A DNA stretch of 64,000 nt from Effusibacillus pohliae DSM 22757 (GCF_000376225.1 NZ_AQXL01000125.1:19443-83442); one strand, 5' to 3'. Shown: positions 39,996-49,940, numbered from the stretch's first letter. Translations and numbers: made by a program. Notes: generated by a model not told the origin, from the sequence alone.

Positions 39996-41105
39996 ATGAA
40001 ACGATGGATCGGGATTGGACTTGGACTTGTGCTGACGATGGCGGCGCTGGCCGGGTGCGGGGTGCCCAACGCGAAACCGCCCGGCGAGGCAAAACCGACC
40101 AATTCGTCGTCCGACAATGCGACGGAGATAACGGTTGCCGCGAACGGAGGCAAAATCGAAAAGGCGATCCGCGAAGTGATTGCGCCGAAATTTAAAGAAA
40201 AGTATGGCATCAAGGTAAACTTCGTAGCCGGGTTGTCAGGAGAAATCCTGTCAAAAGTCGAACTGCAGAAAAACGCGCCGCAGTACGACGTCGCGATGTA
40301 CGTGCCGCTTGACGTGCAGCGAGCGGCCGACAAAGGGCTGACCGAGCAGCTGGATCAATCGGCGATTCCCAACATGGCGAAGGTCGACCCGCGGTTTGTC
40401 GCGGTGGATAAAGTCGGAGTGCCTGTATTCGGGTTGGTGATCGCACCTGCATACAATACGAAAACGTTCGAGAAAAACGGCTGGGCGCCGATTACGTCCT
40501 GGAACGATCTGATTCGCCCCGACTACAAAGGCAAAACGGCGTTCGCCGACATCGCCAACGACTGGGGATTTGCCCTGCTCTATAATCTGGCGAACGCAAA
40601 CGGCGGCAGCCTCGACAATCTGGAACCCGGACTGCAAAAGGCGAAACAACTCGCCAGCTATTCGGACACGTTCTACAAAAACTCCACCCAGATGATGCCC
40701 GCCGTGCAACAAGGGGCTGCCGACGTGACCGTGATGGGCAGCTACGCGATCGCCGAACTGGTCGATTCCGGCGTACCGCTGAAAATGGTGATCCCCAAGG
40801 AAGGGGCGCCGCTGCAAGCGTTCAGCGCAACAGTTGTGAAAAACGCCCCGCATAAAAAAGCGGCGATGGATTTTATCAATTTCCTGATCAGCGAAGAGTC
40901 GCAGCAGCAGATTGCGGAAAGCGGTTTCTACCCGGTTCTGAAAGGGATGAAAGTGGCACCCAAATATGAAGCGTCGATCGGTTTGAAAGACAGCGATTCC
41001 GTCTTCCGGCCGGATGTCAAGAAACTGTCTGAGATCCGGGCGCAGTGGACGGACCGATGGTCGAAAGAGGTCACACCGGAACTGGGCAAGAACGTGAAAA
41101 AATAG
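39996..41105 (+). CDS. ABC transporter solute-binding lipoprotein (PotD/family-1-like)
   Basis: 369 residues from ATG 39996; a GTG one codon earlier is equally possible (RBS GGGAGGT). Lipobox 'ALAGC' (Cys21), a Ser/Asn linker, then an SBP_bac_8-type domain with 'ITVAANGGKIEKAIREVIAP', 'YDVAMYVPLDVQRAADKGLT' and 'SWNDLIRPDYKGKTAFADIA'. Such proteins serve Pot-like importers for polyamines, iron, thiamine or organic acids. Here the neighbours (LarA homologues, GlcD/GlcF) suggest a 2-hydroxy acid or related carboxylate; that is inference. Confidence 0.88.
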   Translation: MKRWIGIGLGLVLTMAALAGCGVPNAKPPGEAKPTNSSSDNATEITVAANGGKIEKAIREVIAPKFKEKYGIKVNFVAGLSGEILSKVELQKNAPQYDVAMYVPLDVQRAADKGLTEQLDQSAIPNMAKVDPRFVAVDKVGVPVFGLVIAPAYNTKTFEKNGWAPITSWNDLIRPDYKGKTAFADIANDWGFALLYNLANANGGSLDNLEPGLQKAKQLASYSDTFYKNSTQMMPAVQQGAADVTVMGSYAIAELVDSGVPLKMVIPKEGAPLQAFSATVVKNAPHKKAAMDFINFLISEESQQQIAESGFYPVLKGMKVAPKYEASIGLKDSDSVFRPDVKKLSEIRAQWTDRWSKEVTPELGKNVKK

Positions 41106-41123
41106 AGAAAGAGGAGACGGAAC

Positions 41124-42224
41124 ATGCAGGCGCTGACGCATGACGTGGAACTACGCGGGGTTTACAAACGAATTGGCTCAAACGTGATCCTGGGCGGTAT
41201 CGATCTGGAGGTCAAGCAGGGTGAATTGCTCACCTTGCTTGGCCCTTCCGGTTGCGGCAAAACGTCAACGCTCAACGTGATTGCGGGATTTCTCGACATC
41301 GACCAGGGGGATGTGTTTATCAAAGGACGGCGTGTCAATCACGTTCCCGCATACAAGCGAGGTTTGGGAATGGTGTTCCAGACGTACTCGTTGTTCCCGC
41401 ATATGACCGTGTATGAAAATCTCGATTTTGGCCTGTCCCTGCATAAAGTGCCGAAAGAGGAGAAAAAACGGCGTATCCGGCAAGCGTTGGAACTGGTGAA
41501 AATGAACGGGCTGGAAGACCGGTATCCGCGCGAAATGTCGGGCGGCCAGCGGCAGCGCGTCGCCATCGCCCGGGCGCTGGTGGTGCAGCCGACGCTGTTG
41601 CTGCTCGACGAGCCGCTGAGCAATCTTGACGCCAAGCTGCGCCACGAATTGCGGGCCGAAATCAAACGGCTGCAAAAAGAAGTGGGCGTCACCACCATTT
41701 TCGTCACGCACGACCAGGAGGAAGCGCTCTCGATGTCCGACCGGATCGTCGTGATGAATCAGGGCAAGATTGAACAGGTTGGAACGCCGACTGAAATCTA
41801 TGCCCATCCGCAGACCGAATTTGTCTTTCAGTTTATCGGAAAATCAAACCAACTGCACGGCAGGGTGAGATCGCTCGACAGCCGGATGATCAGCGTGGAG
41901 CTGGCGGACGGCGGCCAGGTGCTGGTCGAAGCGGAGAATGTGATGGGACCGGACCGCACCTGTGCGGCGGGGGATGCGGTCAAGCTCTACATCCGCCCGG
42001 AAAAGCTGACGATCCAGCAGGCGAAAAACCCGAATCCACACTCCAATGCGCACACCGCTACGATCACCCAGATGAATTACCTGGGCTCCGCCTGGGAAAT
42101 CGAAGTGTCACTGCTGGGCGAACGGATGCAGGTGCTGCATCCCTCGATCGAAGCGGGCTGGACGATAGGAACTGAGGTGATGGTCGGATGGAACCCGTCA
42201 GACATGATGGCCGTCAAGAAATAA
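41124..42224 (+). CDS. ABC transporter ATP-binding protein (PotA-like)
   Basis: 366 residues. Walker A 'GPSGCGKTSTLNVIAGFL', signature 'MSGGQRQRVAIARALV', Walker B 'LLLLDEPLSNLD', H-loop 'IFVTHDQEEALS', and a C-terminal TOBE domain ('IRPEKLTIQQAKN' onward) as in PotA/FbpC ATPases. RBS AAAGAGGAG. Works with the two permeases just downstream; the permease start overlaps its 3' end by 37 nt. Confidence 0.92.
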   Translation: MQALTHDVELRGVYKRIGSNVILGGIDLEVKQGELLTLLGPSGCGKTSTLNVIAGFLDIDQGDVFIKGRRVNHVPAYKRGLGMVFQTYSLFPHMTVYENLDFGLSLHKVPKEEKKRRIRQALELVKMNGLEDRYPREMSGGQRQRVAIARALVVQPTLLLLDEPLSNLDAKLRHELRAEIKRLQKEVGVTTIFVTHDQEEALSMSDRIVVMNQGKIEQVGTPTEIYAHPQTEFVFQFIGKSNQLHGRVRSLDSRMISVELADGGQVLVEAENVMGPDRTCAAGDAVKLYIRPEKLTIQQAKNPNPHSNAHTATITQMNYLGSAWEIEVSLLGERMQVLHPSIEAGWTIGTEVMVGWNPSDMMAVKK

Positions 42225-43126
42225 CCGCCCTGCAGTCACAGCCGGCCGTTGCAAGAAAGCGCAGGAACTGGAAAAAGTATCTGTACGCCGTGTTGCTGTT
42301 GCTGCCGCTGTTGTTGTTTACCATCGGCTTCTTTGTGGTGCCGATGCTTTATATCCTGTATTTGAGCTTTATTGACACGGAAGGTCTGGGCGGGGCCAAT
42401 GCGGTGTACAGCATCGGCAATTATGTCCGGTTTTTCACCGATCCCTATTACCTGCACTCGCTCTGGCTGACGATCAAAGTGAGCCTGTACACGGTGATCG
42501 TGTCGCTCTTGCTCGGCTATCCGGTCGCGCTGACGATGGCAAAATGCTCTCCCCGTGTCCGGGGGCTGCTGGCCCTGTTGGTAGCGTCGCCTCTCTTGAT
42601 CAGCATCGTGGTCCGCAATTTTGGCTGGTATTTGCTTCTGCTGCCAAACGGCACGGTCAACCAACTGGTATCAGGCCTTGGCATCACCCATTCGCCGCTG
42701 AAACTTTTGTTTTCGGAAGCGGGGGTTGTCATCGGTTTGTCGAACGCGTATCTGCCGTTTATGATTTTGTCAATCGCCACCAGTCTGTACAACATTGACC
42801 CGTCGCTCGAAAAAGCGGGCGCGATTCTCGGCGCCAGTCCGTTCCGCTCGTTTGTATCGATCACCTTGCCGCTCAGCCTGCCCGGCATCGTGTCCGGAAT
42901 CGTGCTGGTGTTCAGCATGTCGATGAGCGCGTACGTGACTCCCGCCCTGATGGGGGGAGCGAATGTGCCGATGCTGCCGGTGGTGGCGTATGACCAGATC
43001 ATCCATCTGCTGCGCTGGACTTACGGCTCGGCCGTTTCGTATGTACTGCTCGGCATCACGTTGGCAAGCGTCACGATTTTTACGAGAATCATGGAAAGAG
43101 GACGGTATCGGGAGGTGTTTCGCTAA
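42188..43126 (+). CDS. ABC transporter permease (PotB-like)
   Basis: 312 residues, six helices. N-terminal polar tail, then 'YAVLLLLPLLLFTIGFFVVP'. EAA loop near residue 210: 'LEKAGAILGASPFRSFVSIT'. Overlaps the ATPase gene by 37 nt and the next permease by 1 nt (TAATG), so translation is coupled. Imports the unknown substrate of the binding protein at 39996. Confidence 0.9.
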   Translation: MEPVRHDGRQEITALQSQPAVARKRRNWKKYLYAVLLLLPLLLFTIGFFVVPMLYILYLSFIDTEGLGGANAVYSIGNYVRFFTDPYYLHSLWLTIKVSLYTVIVSLLLGYPVALTMAKCSPRVRGLLALLVASPLLISIVVRNFGWYLLLLPNGTVNQLVSGLGITHSPLKLLFSEAGVVIGLSNAYLPFMILSIATSLYNIDPSLEKAGAILGASPFRSFVSITLPLSLPGIVSGIVLVFSMSMSAYVTPALMGGANVPMLPVVAYDQIIHLLRWTYGSAVSYVLLGITLASVTIFTRIMERGRYREVFR

Positions 43127-43920
43127 TGAAAGTCACCGGAAAAATCAGGGTTGCGGTGGCTGCGATCAGTCTGGTCTATATCCTGATCCCGTTGATCGTC
43201 ACGATCCCGGCGTCTTTTACAAGCGCAAGCTATCCCAGTTTTCCGCCGCACGGATTTTCGCTGCAGTGGTATGCGAAATTGCTGGAGCGACCGGAGTTTG
43301 TTGAGGCTTTCTGGAACAGCGTCAAGTTTGCTTTCCTGGCTGCTTTCTTTTCCGTGCTGCTGGGCACCCTGGGCGGGATCGCGATTGCCAAGTACGACAT
43401 TCCGGGCAAAAGCTACCTGGTGTCGCTGCTGACCTCCCCGTTGACGGTACCGCAGCTGGTACTGGGGATCGCCCTGCTGATTTACTTTACGCCGATGCTG
43501 CTGGCGGGGACGCCGACCGGATTTTTGATCGCCCATATCGTCATCTGTGTGCCGTATGTGATCCGGTTTGTGCTGACCGGATTGAGCGGTTTTGATTACA
43601 CCTTGGAACGGGCGGCGGCCATTCTCGGGGCCAGTCCAATCACCGTTTTCTGGCGGGTGACGCTGCCGCTGATTCGGCCGGCGATCCTGTCCGGGGCCCT
43701 GTTCTCCTTTTTGACTTCGTTCGATAATGTAACTGTATCGCTGTTTATGGTATCTTCCGATATGCGAACGTTGCCGCTCGAGATTTTTTCGAACATGCAG
43801 GATGCGTACAGTCCGATCGTCGCCTCTGTGTCTAGTGTCGTGATTCTGATATCGGTGGTGCTGATCCTGATCCTCGAGAAAATTCACGGAGTCGGACGGC
43901 TGTTGGGGAGCGCACATTGA
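43126..43920 (+). CDS. ABC transporter permease (PotC-like)
   Basis: 264 residues, six helices, with the EAA loop 'LERAAAILGASPITVFWRVT'. Starts with the ATG that overlaps the preceding stop codon. Completes the four-gene importer (binding protein, ATPase, two permeases). The LarA-homologue gene follows after 41 nt. Confidence 0.9.
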   Translation: MKVTGKIRVAVAAISLVYILIPLIVTIPASFTSASYPSFPPHGFSLQWYAKLLERPEFVEAFWNSVKFAFLAAFFSVLLGTLGGIAIAKYDIPGKSYLVSLLTSPLTVPQLVLGIALLIYFTPMLLAGTPTGFLIAHIVICVPYVIRFVLTGLSGFDYTLERAAAILGASPITVFWRVTLPLIRPAILSGALFSFLTSFDNVTVSLFMVSSDMRTLPLEIFSNMQDAYSPIVASVSSVVILISVVLILILEKIHGVGRLLGSAH

Positions 43921-43961
43921 TAAACGACAATGTGAATCGACATTGGCTGGAAGGTGTCTGT

Positions 43962-45185
43962 ATGGAACTCCCTTTGATGTATCCGGTCCGGCAAAAGTTT
44001 GACGGGCAAGCGATTGCGGACGTCGCAGCAAAAGTGCGTCAGGAATTGGAAAAAGCCGTCTTTCTGACCTCCGTCCGACCCGGCGCCACAATCGCCGTGA
44101 CGGCGGGCAGCCGGGGGATCGCCAACATCGTCGAGATTCTGCGGGCTGTCTGTCAGGTGTTGCGTGAACGGGAGGCAGTCCCGTTTCTCGTTCCGAGCAT
44201 GGGAAGTCACGGGGGAGGCACACCTGCCGGACAGATCGAGGCGTTGCAAGCGCTCGGCATCACGGAAGCAGCGGTGGGGGCCCCAATCCGGGCTACGACG
44301 GAGGTGGTGGAACTGGGGCAGCTGCCGGACGGAACGCCGGTGTTTCAGAACCGGTTGGCGTATGAAAGCGACGGCATCGTGGTCATCAACCGGATCAAAC
44401 CCCATACGTCGTTCAAGGGCTGCGTGGAAAGCGGGTTGTGCAAAATGCTGGTGGTGGGGCTTGGCAACCCAGCCGGGGCTGCCAATCTCCACCGTTTTGG
44501 CGTGCGGGGGCTGCGCGAACTGATTGTGCCGATGGCCCGGATCGTGCTGGAAAAAAGCCCGGTGCTGTACGGGCTTGGCATACTGGAAAATGCGTTTGAC
44601 CAAACGGCGGTGATCGCAGGGATTGAACCGGCCGATATCCCGGACAGGGAGGCGGAACTGTTGAAGCAGGCGAAAACGATGATGCCGCGACTGCCGTTCG
44701 ATCATCTGGATGTGCTGATTGTGGATGAGATGGGCAAGTGCTACAGCGGCACGGGCATGGATACGAATGTGATCGGGCGGCTGCGGATTCACGGGGAGCC
44801 GGAACCGGAGTCCCCCCGGATCGAACGGATTGTGGTGCTGGATCTGGCGGACGCCTCGCACGGCAATGCCAACGGGATCGGATTGGCCGATTTTACAACC
44901 CGCAAGCTGGTGGACAAGATTGATTGGAAAGCCACCTATTTGAACAATTTGTCATCCACGTTTGTGCAGCGCGCGATGATTCCGATCATTGCGGAGTCGG
45001 ATGGGGAAGCGGTGCGGCTGGCCATTCAGTCGCTCGGCCAAAGGGAGTTGCAGAATTTGCGAATCGTCCGGATTCCCAATACCCTGCAGCTTGAACGGAT
45101 ATGGGTTTCCGAGGCACTGTTAAAAGAAGTTCACGCTGATGAAAAACTGGAGCTGGCGGGTAAGGGCGTTCCTTTAGGGTTCTAA
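43962..45185 (+). CDS. Distant LarA homologue (DUF2088-type nickel-pincer isomerase-like protein)
   Basis: 407 residues from ATG 43962 (RBS GGAAGGTG); the frame is open a further 15 codons upstream to a TTG. The N-terminal half resembles the LarA N-domain ('ATIAVTAGSRGIANIVEILR', 'PFLVPSMGSHGGGTPAGQIE'). It has a conserved block 'VVINRIKPHTSFKGCVESGL' then 'CKMLVVGLGNPAGAANLH', with His148, Lys152 and Lys161. This differs from the His-x9-Lys-x15-His spacing of true LarA (see 52550), so it belongs to a divergent LarA-like group, which I recall being annotated as a nickel pincer cofactor-dependent isomerase group. It probably isomerises or epimerises a 2-hydroxy acid imported by the ABC system just upstream. 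The substrate is unknown. Confidence 0.75.
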   Translation: MELPLMYPVRQKFDGQAIADVAAKVRQELEKAVFLTSVRPGATIAVTAGSRGIANIVEILRAVCQVLREREAVPFLVPSMGSHGGGTPAGQIEALQALGITEAAVGAPIRATTEVVELGQLPDGTPVFQNRLAYESDGIVVINRIKPHTSFKGCVESGLCKMLVVGLGNPAGAANLHRFGVRGLRELIVPMARIVLEKSPVLYGLGILENAFDQTAVIAGIEPADIPDREAELLKQAKTMMPRLPFDHLDVLIVDEMGKCYSGTGMDTNVIGRLRIHGEPEPESPRIERIVVLDLADASHGNANGIGLADFTTRKLVDKIDWKATYLNNLSSTFVQRAMIPIIAESDGEAVRLAIQSLGQRELQNLRIVRIPNTLQLERIWVSEALLKEVHADEKLELAGKGVPLGF

Positions 45186-45211
45186 TGGATAATGGGAGAG
45201 GGGAGAACCGG

Positions 45212-46618
45212 ATGAAGCCGGAAATCATCCAGGAACTGATTGCGATTACCGACCGTGACCGGGTGCTCGACACGTTGGACGAACGATGCACCTACGCGTA
45301 TGACGCTTCCTTCGGCACCTATCTGCCCGATGTCGTGGTGTTCCCCAAGACGGCGCAAGAAGTGGCGGCCATCCTGAAGCTGGCCAACCGCGAAAAGATC
45401 CCCGTGACACCAAGAGGCGGCGGCACCTCGCTGAGCGGCGGCCCGCTGCCGGTGGCTGGCGGCATCGCGCTGGTCATGACCCGGATGAATCGGCTGCTCG
45501 AGATCGACCGGGACAATCTGATTGCGATCGTCGAACCGGGCGTGATCACGGCCGATCTGCACAAGCGCGTGGAGGAGATCGGCCTTTTTTATCCGCCTGA
45601 TCCGAGCAGTTCGAACGTGTCGACGATCGGCGGCAACCTCGCCGAAAACGCCGGCGGCCCGCACGGGCTGAAATACGGCGTGACCAAGCATTACGTGATC
45701 GGATTGGAGGTGGTGACGCCGCAGGGAGACATCATTCGCACGGGCGGCATGACCGTCAAAAATGTGACGGGCTATGACCTGACCCCGCTGATTATCGGGT
45801 CGGAAGGGACGCTTGGCGTGATTACGAAGGCGATTTTGCGGCTGATTCCGAAACCGCCCGCGAGAAAAGCGTTGCTGGCGGTGTTTGACGACCTGATCGA
45901 CTCGGGGCGGGCGATCAGCGGCGTGTTGACGAACGGAATTTTACCAGCCAAGATGGAGATGATGGACAACGCGTCGATTCGGGCTGTGGAGAATTACAAG
46001 CCGTGCGGCATGCCGATCGATGCGGATGCGATTATCCTGCTCGAAGTGGACGGACATCCGGCGGCGGTGGAGGCGGAGATCGAGCAGGCTGCCCGTATCT
46101 GCCGGATGTATCGGGCGCGGGAGGTGCGGGTGGCGAAGGACGAGACGGAGCGGGAGCAATTGTGGCTGGCTCGCAAACTGGTCTCGCCGGCGATCACCCG
46201 GGTGAAGCCGACGAAAATCTCGGAAGACGCTACCGTCCCCCGCAGCAAAATCCCCGAAATGTTCCAGCGCCTGCGCGAGATCCGGGAGAAATACAAGATC
46301 CATCTGGTGGTGTTCGGACATGCGGGAGACGGGAACCTGCATCCGAATATTATCGCCGATGCACGGGACAAGGAAGAGATGCGGCGGGTGGAGGAGGCGG
46401 TCGGCGAGATTTTCCGGGCGGCTGTGGAACTGGGGGGCACATTGTCGGGTGAGCATGGCATCGGGACGATGAAAGCGCCTTACATGGAGATGGAGTTGGG
46501 GCCGGTCTGCCTCGATCTGATGCGGCGGATCAAGCAGGCGTGGGACCCGAACAACATCCTCAACCCGTACAAAATTTTCCCGCAGCCAGGCCAGACACGG
46601 GTGGTGTTGACCGAATGA
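45212..46618 (+). CDS. GlcD-type FAD-linked 2-hydroxyacid oxidase subunit
   Basis: 468 residues from ATG 45212 (RBS GGGGAGAA). PP-loop FAD-binding domain: 'VTPRGGGTSLSGGPLPVAGG', 'YPPDPSSSNVSTIGGNLAEN' and 'GGMTVKNVTGYDLTPLIIGS'. The C-terminal FAD-linked oxidase domain ends with 'HLVVFGHAGDGNLHPNIIAD' and 'SGEHGIGTMKAPYMEMELGP'. The family oxidises glycolate or D-lactate (and other 2-hydroxy acids) to 2-oxo acids. Its stop overlaps the start of the GlcF-like gene (ATGA), as expected for a two-subunit enzyme. It fits the lactate-racemase context. Confidence 0.92.
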   Translation: MKPEIIQELIAITDRDRVLDTLDERCTYAYDASFGTYLPDVVVFPKTAQEVAAILKLANREKIPVTPRGGGTSLSGGPLPVAGGIALVMTRMNRLLEIDRDNLIAIVEPGVITADLHKRVEEIGLFYPPDPSSSNVSTIGGNLAENAGGPHGLKYGVTKHYVIGLEVVTPQGDIIRTGGMTVKNVTGYDLTPLIIGSEGTLGVITKAILRLIPKPPARKALLAVFDDLIDSGRAISGVLTNGILPAKMEMMDNASIRAVENYKPCGMPIDADAIILLEVDGHPAAVEAEIEQAARICRMYRAREVRVAKDETEREQLWLARKLVSPAITRVKPTKISEDATVPRSKIPEMFQRLREIREKYKIHLVVFGHAGDGNLHPNIIADARDKEEMRRVEEAVGEIFRAAVELGGTLSGEHGIGTMKAPYMEMELGPVCLDLMRRIKQAWDPNNILNPYKIFPQPGQTRVVLTE

Positions 46619-47946
46619 GCGCCCAACAGACGAAACTTCCTTACGATGAGACGTTTCAGTGCGTGCAGTGCGGTTACTGTTTGCCCGCCTGCCCGACCTA
46701 TCAGGTGCTGGAAAAAGAATCCGCCTCGCCGCGCGGCCGAATCGCCCTTGTCAAGGCGGCCGCTGAAGGGAAGATCGACCTGCTCCAACATCTGGCAGGC
46801 CCGATCGACCAGTGTCTCGGGTGCCGCGCCTGTGAGGTGGCCTGTCCGTCTGGTGTCCGGTACGGGATGATTTTCGAGGGCGCAAAACAGACGATTCAAA
46901 CCGCGAAGCGGAGCAGAGGCAGGGAAACACCGCTTGTCAAAGCGCTGCGGCGATTAGTGTTCGAAGGACTGTTTCCCTATCCCGGCCGTCTGAAAGCGCT
47001 CGGCGGGCTGATCTGGCTATATCAAAAATCGGGTCTGCGAAAGGTGGCGCACGCTATCGGAATCACAAAAAAACTGCCGTTTCACATGGGGGAATTTGAG
47101 GCGGCGCTGCCGGATGTTCCGTCTCCCTTTGCTTACCTGGCTCGGCAGCGGCTGGTGAAAGCGAAAGGAGCCGGCGTCACCAGCGGTTTATCAGACGAGA
47201 CCGCGAAGGCGAAGGTGGCTTTTTTTGCCGGTTGCGTAATGGATTCTGTTTTCTACGAGACCAACCGAAAGAGTATTGAGCTGCTGGCCGCAGCCGGGTG
47301 TGATGTGGTTGTGCCGCAAACCCAGACATGCTGCGGTGCGTTGCATGCGCATGCGGGAGAACTGGAACAGGCGAAAGAACTGGCAAAACGAAATATCGAG
47401 GCGTTTGAAGCGACGGGTGCCGACTGGTACGTCAACAATGCAGGCGGATGTGGGGCCATGCTGATCGAATATGATCATCTGTTGGCCGATGAACCGGAGT
47501 GGGCGGAACGGGCCACACAATTCGTGCAAAAAAGCCGCGATATCAACGTGATCCTGGCACAGTTGGGTCCCTTGCCGTTTCGGAAAGAGCTTCCGTACCG
47601 CATCACTTACCAGGACTCCTGCCACCTGCGAAATGTGCAAAAAGTGGAGTCAGAGCCACGCGAGCTACTGCGATCGATCCCGGGAACGGAATATGTGGAA
47701 CTGCCGGGGGCGGACGGATGCTGCGGATCAGCCGGCATTTACAGCCTGGTGCAGTATGAGACATCGATGAAAGTACTGGATGAGAAGATGAAATCGGTGG
47801 AGGCAACGCAAGCGACACTCGTTGTCACATCCAACCCCGGATGTTTGCTGCAGATGCGGATGGGTATTCAGCGGGCGAATTTGCAAGACTGGATGCAGGC
47901 GGTGCATATCGTCGACCTGCTGCACGAAGCGTGCGGCTTGGGGTAA
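46615..47946 (+). CDS. GlcF-type iron-sulfur subunit of a 2-hydroxyacid oxidase
   Basis: 443 residues. Two ferredoxin-type clusters near the N-terminus: 'CVQCGYCLPACPTYQ' and 'CLGCRACEVACPSGV'. Two CCG (cysteine-rich) domains follow: 'VAFFAGCVMDSVFYETN' with 'TQTCCGALHAHAGE', and 'ITYQDSCHLRNVQKV' with 'GADGCCGSAGIYSL' and 'TSNPGCLLQMRMGI'. Transfers electrons from the GlcD-type flavoprotein to the respiratory chain. Coupled to the upstream gene by a 4-nt overlap. Confidence 0.92.
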   Translation: MSAQQTKLPYDETFQCVQCGYCLPACPTYQVLEKESASPRGRIALVKAAAEGKIDLLQHLAGPIDQCLGCRACEVACPSGVRYGMIFEGAKQTIQTAKRSRGRETPLVKALRRLVFEGLFPYPGRLKALGGLIWLYQKSGLRKVAHAIGITKKLPFHMGEFEAALPDVPSPFAYLARQRLVKAKGAGVTSGLSDETAKAKVAFFAGCVMDSVFYETNRKSIELLAAAGCDVVVPQTQTCCGALHAHAGELEQAKELAKRNIEAFEATGADWYVNNAGGCGAMLIEYDHLLADEPEWAERATQFVQKSRDINVILAQLGPLPFRKELPYRITYQDSCHLRNVQKVESEPRELLRSIPGTEYVELPGADGCCGSAGIYSLVQYETSMKVLDEKMKSVEATQATLVVTSNPGCLLQMRMGIQRANLQDWMQAVHIVDLLHEACGLG

Positions 47947-47968
47947 ACTTCAGAAGGAGGCGGTAAAA

Positions 47969-48757
47969 ATGGATCTCGGATTAAAAGGAAAATCGGTACT
48001 GGTGACTGCGGCCAGCAAAGGATTGGGAAAAGCGAGCGCGCTGGAATTTGCCCGTGAGGGTGCGATTGTGACGATTGCGAGCCGCAATTTGGAGGAGTTG
48101 AACAAGACAGCTGCAGACATCGAGACAGCCACAGGCCAAAAAGTGGCAGTGGTACAAATGGACGTCACAAGCGAAAGGGACATCGCGAAGGCGGTTGAAA
48201 CGGCGGTGGAAGCGGGCGGCGGTTTGGACGTGCTGGTGACGAATGCGGGCGGGCCTCCCGGCGGGACGTTTGATGATTTTGATGATCAGGCTTGGATCAA
48301 AGCGTTCGAGCTGAACTTGCTGAGTGCGATTCGCTTAATCCGGGCAAGCCTGCCGCACATGCGGGCGCGTGGCGGCGGGCGCATCGTGACGATCACCTCC
48401 ACGTCGATCAAACAGCCGATTCCGGGGCTGATTTTGTCCAATACAATCCGCGCGGGCGTCAACGCACTGACGAAAAGTCTGGCGACCGAACTGGCAAAAG
48501 ACGGGATTCTCGTCAACACGGTGGCTCCCGGCCGGATCGCGACCGACCGGGTGGCAGAACTGGATCAGCAGAAGGCGGCTGCGAAAGGGATCCCGGTCGA
48601 GGATGTGCAGGCGGAAATGATCGCCCAAATCCCGCTTGGCCGGTACGGTTCTCCGGATGAATTCGGCCGGGCGGTCGCTTTTCTCGGGTCGTTCGCCAAT
48701 ACGTACATCACCGGTCAAGCTCTCCTGGTCGATGGCGGCATGGTGAAATCGTTGTAA
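47969..48757 (+). CDS. Short-chain dehydrogenase/reductase (SDR)
   Basis: 262 residues from ATG 47969 (RBS AGAAGGAGG). Cofactor motif '[20 protein letters not shown]' (TGxxxGxG variant), '[17 protein letters not shown]' (NNAG variant). The catalytic region has Ser in '[12 protein letters not shown]' but the usual YxxxK is not obvious: the aligned stretch reads '[19 protein letters not shown]', where Tyr is replaced by Ser/Asn and Lys by Arg. This atypical SDR subgroup ('3-oxoacyl-ACP reductase-like') is common in Bacilli, often with FAH-family genes. Likely acts on a sugar acid or 2-oxo acid; exact reaction unknown. Confidence 0.85.
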   Translation: MDLGLKGKSVLVTAASKGLGKASALEFAREGAIVTIASRNLEELNKTAADIETATGQKVAVVQMDVTSERDIAKAVETAVEAGGGLDVLVTNAGGPPGGTFDDFDDQAWIKAFELNLLSAIRLIRASLPHMRARGGGRIVTITSTSIKQPIPGLILSNTIRAGVNALTKSLATELAKDGILVNTVAPGRIATDRVAELDQQKAAAKGIPVEDVQAEMIAQIPLGRYGSPDEFGRAVAFLGSFANTYITGQALLVDGGMVKSL

Positions 48758-48807
48758 GACGGCCAACTCGGGCCGCAATCGAAAATCGGCGGAAAGAGGG
48801 AAGCGGG

Positions 48808-49431
48808 ATGGAGATTCGCAATATTTTCTGTGTGGGCCGCAATTACCGTTTGCATGCGGAGGAACTGGGCAACGAGGTGCCGAAATCACCGATGATTTTC
48901 GCCAAACCGACGCATGCGCTGGCGGAAGCAAGCGGCCAGACGATCCAACTGCCGGGTGACCGCGGCGAAGTGCATTACGAGGCGGAACTGGTGATTCGCA
49001 TCGGCAAGCCGTACCAGCACGGAATGACCGTGGATCAGCTTGTCGACCACTTGGCGCTGGGGATCGATTTTACATTGCGAGACGTGCAGAGCGAACTGAA
49101 GAAAAAAGGTCACCCGTGGCTGCCGGCCAAGGGGTTTCGCAATTCGGCGGTTCTCACCTCGTTTCGGGAATTTCCCGGGGAACAGGCGTGCAAACAGACC
49201 GATTTTTCACTGCGGAAAAATGGGCAGCAGGTTCAGCGGGGCAATATCAGCGACATGCTGTTCGATCTGCAGACGGTGATCGACTTTATCGCGTCCCATT
49301 TTGGCCTGGGAGAAGGCGACATCATCTACACCGGTACCCCGGCCGGCGTCGGCCCGGTTGCCAACGGCGACCGGTTGCAGCTGCTGTGGGGAGACGAAGT
49401 ACTTGGGGAGTGCGTGATCAAGCTGGTGTAA
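48808..49431 (+). CDS. Fumarylacetoacetate hydrolase (FAH) family protein, short form
   Basis: 207 residues. FAH fold with metal ligands in '[14 protein letters not shown]' and '[20 protein letters not shown]', and '[20 protein letters not shown]'. The short form includes acylpyruvate hydrolases and oxaloacetate decarboxylases. RBS AAAGAGGGA. With the SDR upstream and the second FAH protein downstream it suggests breakdown of a diketo- or 2-oxo acid. The IclR remnant begins 3 nt after its stop. Confidence 0.88.
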   Translation: MEIRNIFCVGRNYRLHAEELGNEVPKSPMIFAKPTHALAEASGQTIQLPGDRGEVHYEAELVIRIGKPYQHGMTVDQLVDHLALGIDFTLRDVQSELKKKGHPWLPAKGFRNSAVLTSFREFPGEQACKQTDFSLRKNGQQVQRGNISDMLFDLQTVIDFIASHFGLGEGDIIYTGTPAGVGPVANGDRLQLLWGDEVLGECVIKLV

Positions 49432-49433
49432 GA

Positions 49434-49940
49434 GTGCGCGCTTCTCACCAGGAAGCGCCGGCTTCCGTGCAGCGGGTGGGTGAGACGATTCAGCTTGCGA
49501 TGCTGGACGGGCGCGATGTCGTGTATCTGGCGAAGGAAGAAACGACCGCCCCGATCCGGCTGGCATCCAGTCCAGGAATGCGGTTTCCCGCCCATGCCAC
49601 CGCACTTGGAAAAGCTTTGCTGTCCCAATTTGAACGCCTGCAGCTGGAAGAGCTGTACCGCGACGCCGAATTGACGGCTTTAACCCCCAATACGGTGAGA
49701 AGCTTTGATCATCTGTGGGAGCAACTGCAACAAGTGAAGGCTCGCGGCACTGCTTGCGAACAGCAGGAAGCGGTGGAAGGGTTCTGCTGCGTGGCGGCGC
49801 CGGTTTTCAACCACGGCAATCGGATGATTGCGGCGGTCAGTTTCACGATGCTGGCAGCAAGCTGGCACGACAAGCAGCAGGCGGCAACGGAAGAAATAGC
49901 GGATCTGGCGAGGCGGCGATTTTTGTCCGGGCGGATGTGA
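49434..49940 (+). pseudogene. IclR-family regulator lacking its HTH domain (truncated at both ends)
   Basis: The 168 codons from GTG 49434 match only the effector-binding part of IclR regulators: 'VGETIQLAMLDGRDVVYLAK', 'IRLASSPGMRFPAHATALGK', 'LTPNTVRSFDHLWEQLQQVK' and 'EAVEGFCCVAAPVFNHGNRM'. The N-terminal winged helix (about 80 residues) is absent, and the coding sequence begins 3 nt after the preceding stop without an RBS. The last residues ('RRRFLSGRM') are out-of-frame sequence of the following SDR remnant, so the natural C-terminus is lost as well. It cannot bind DNA by itself. Confidence 0.8.
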
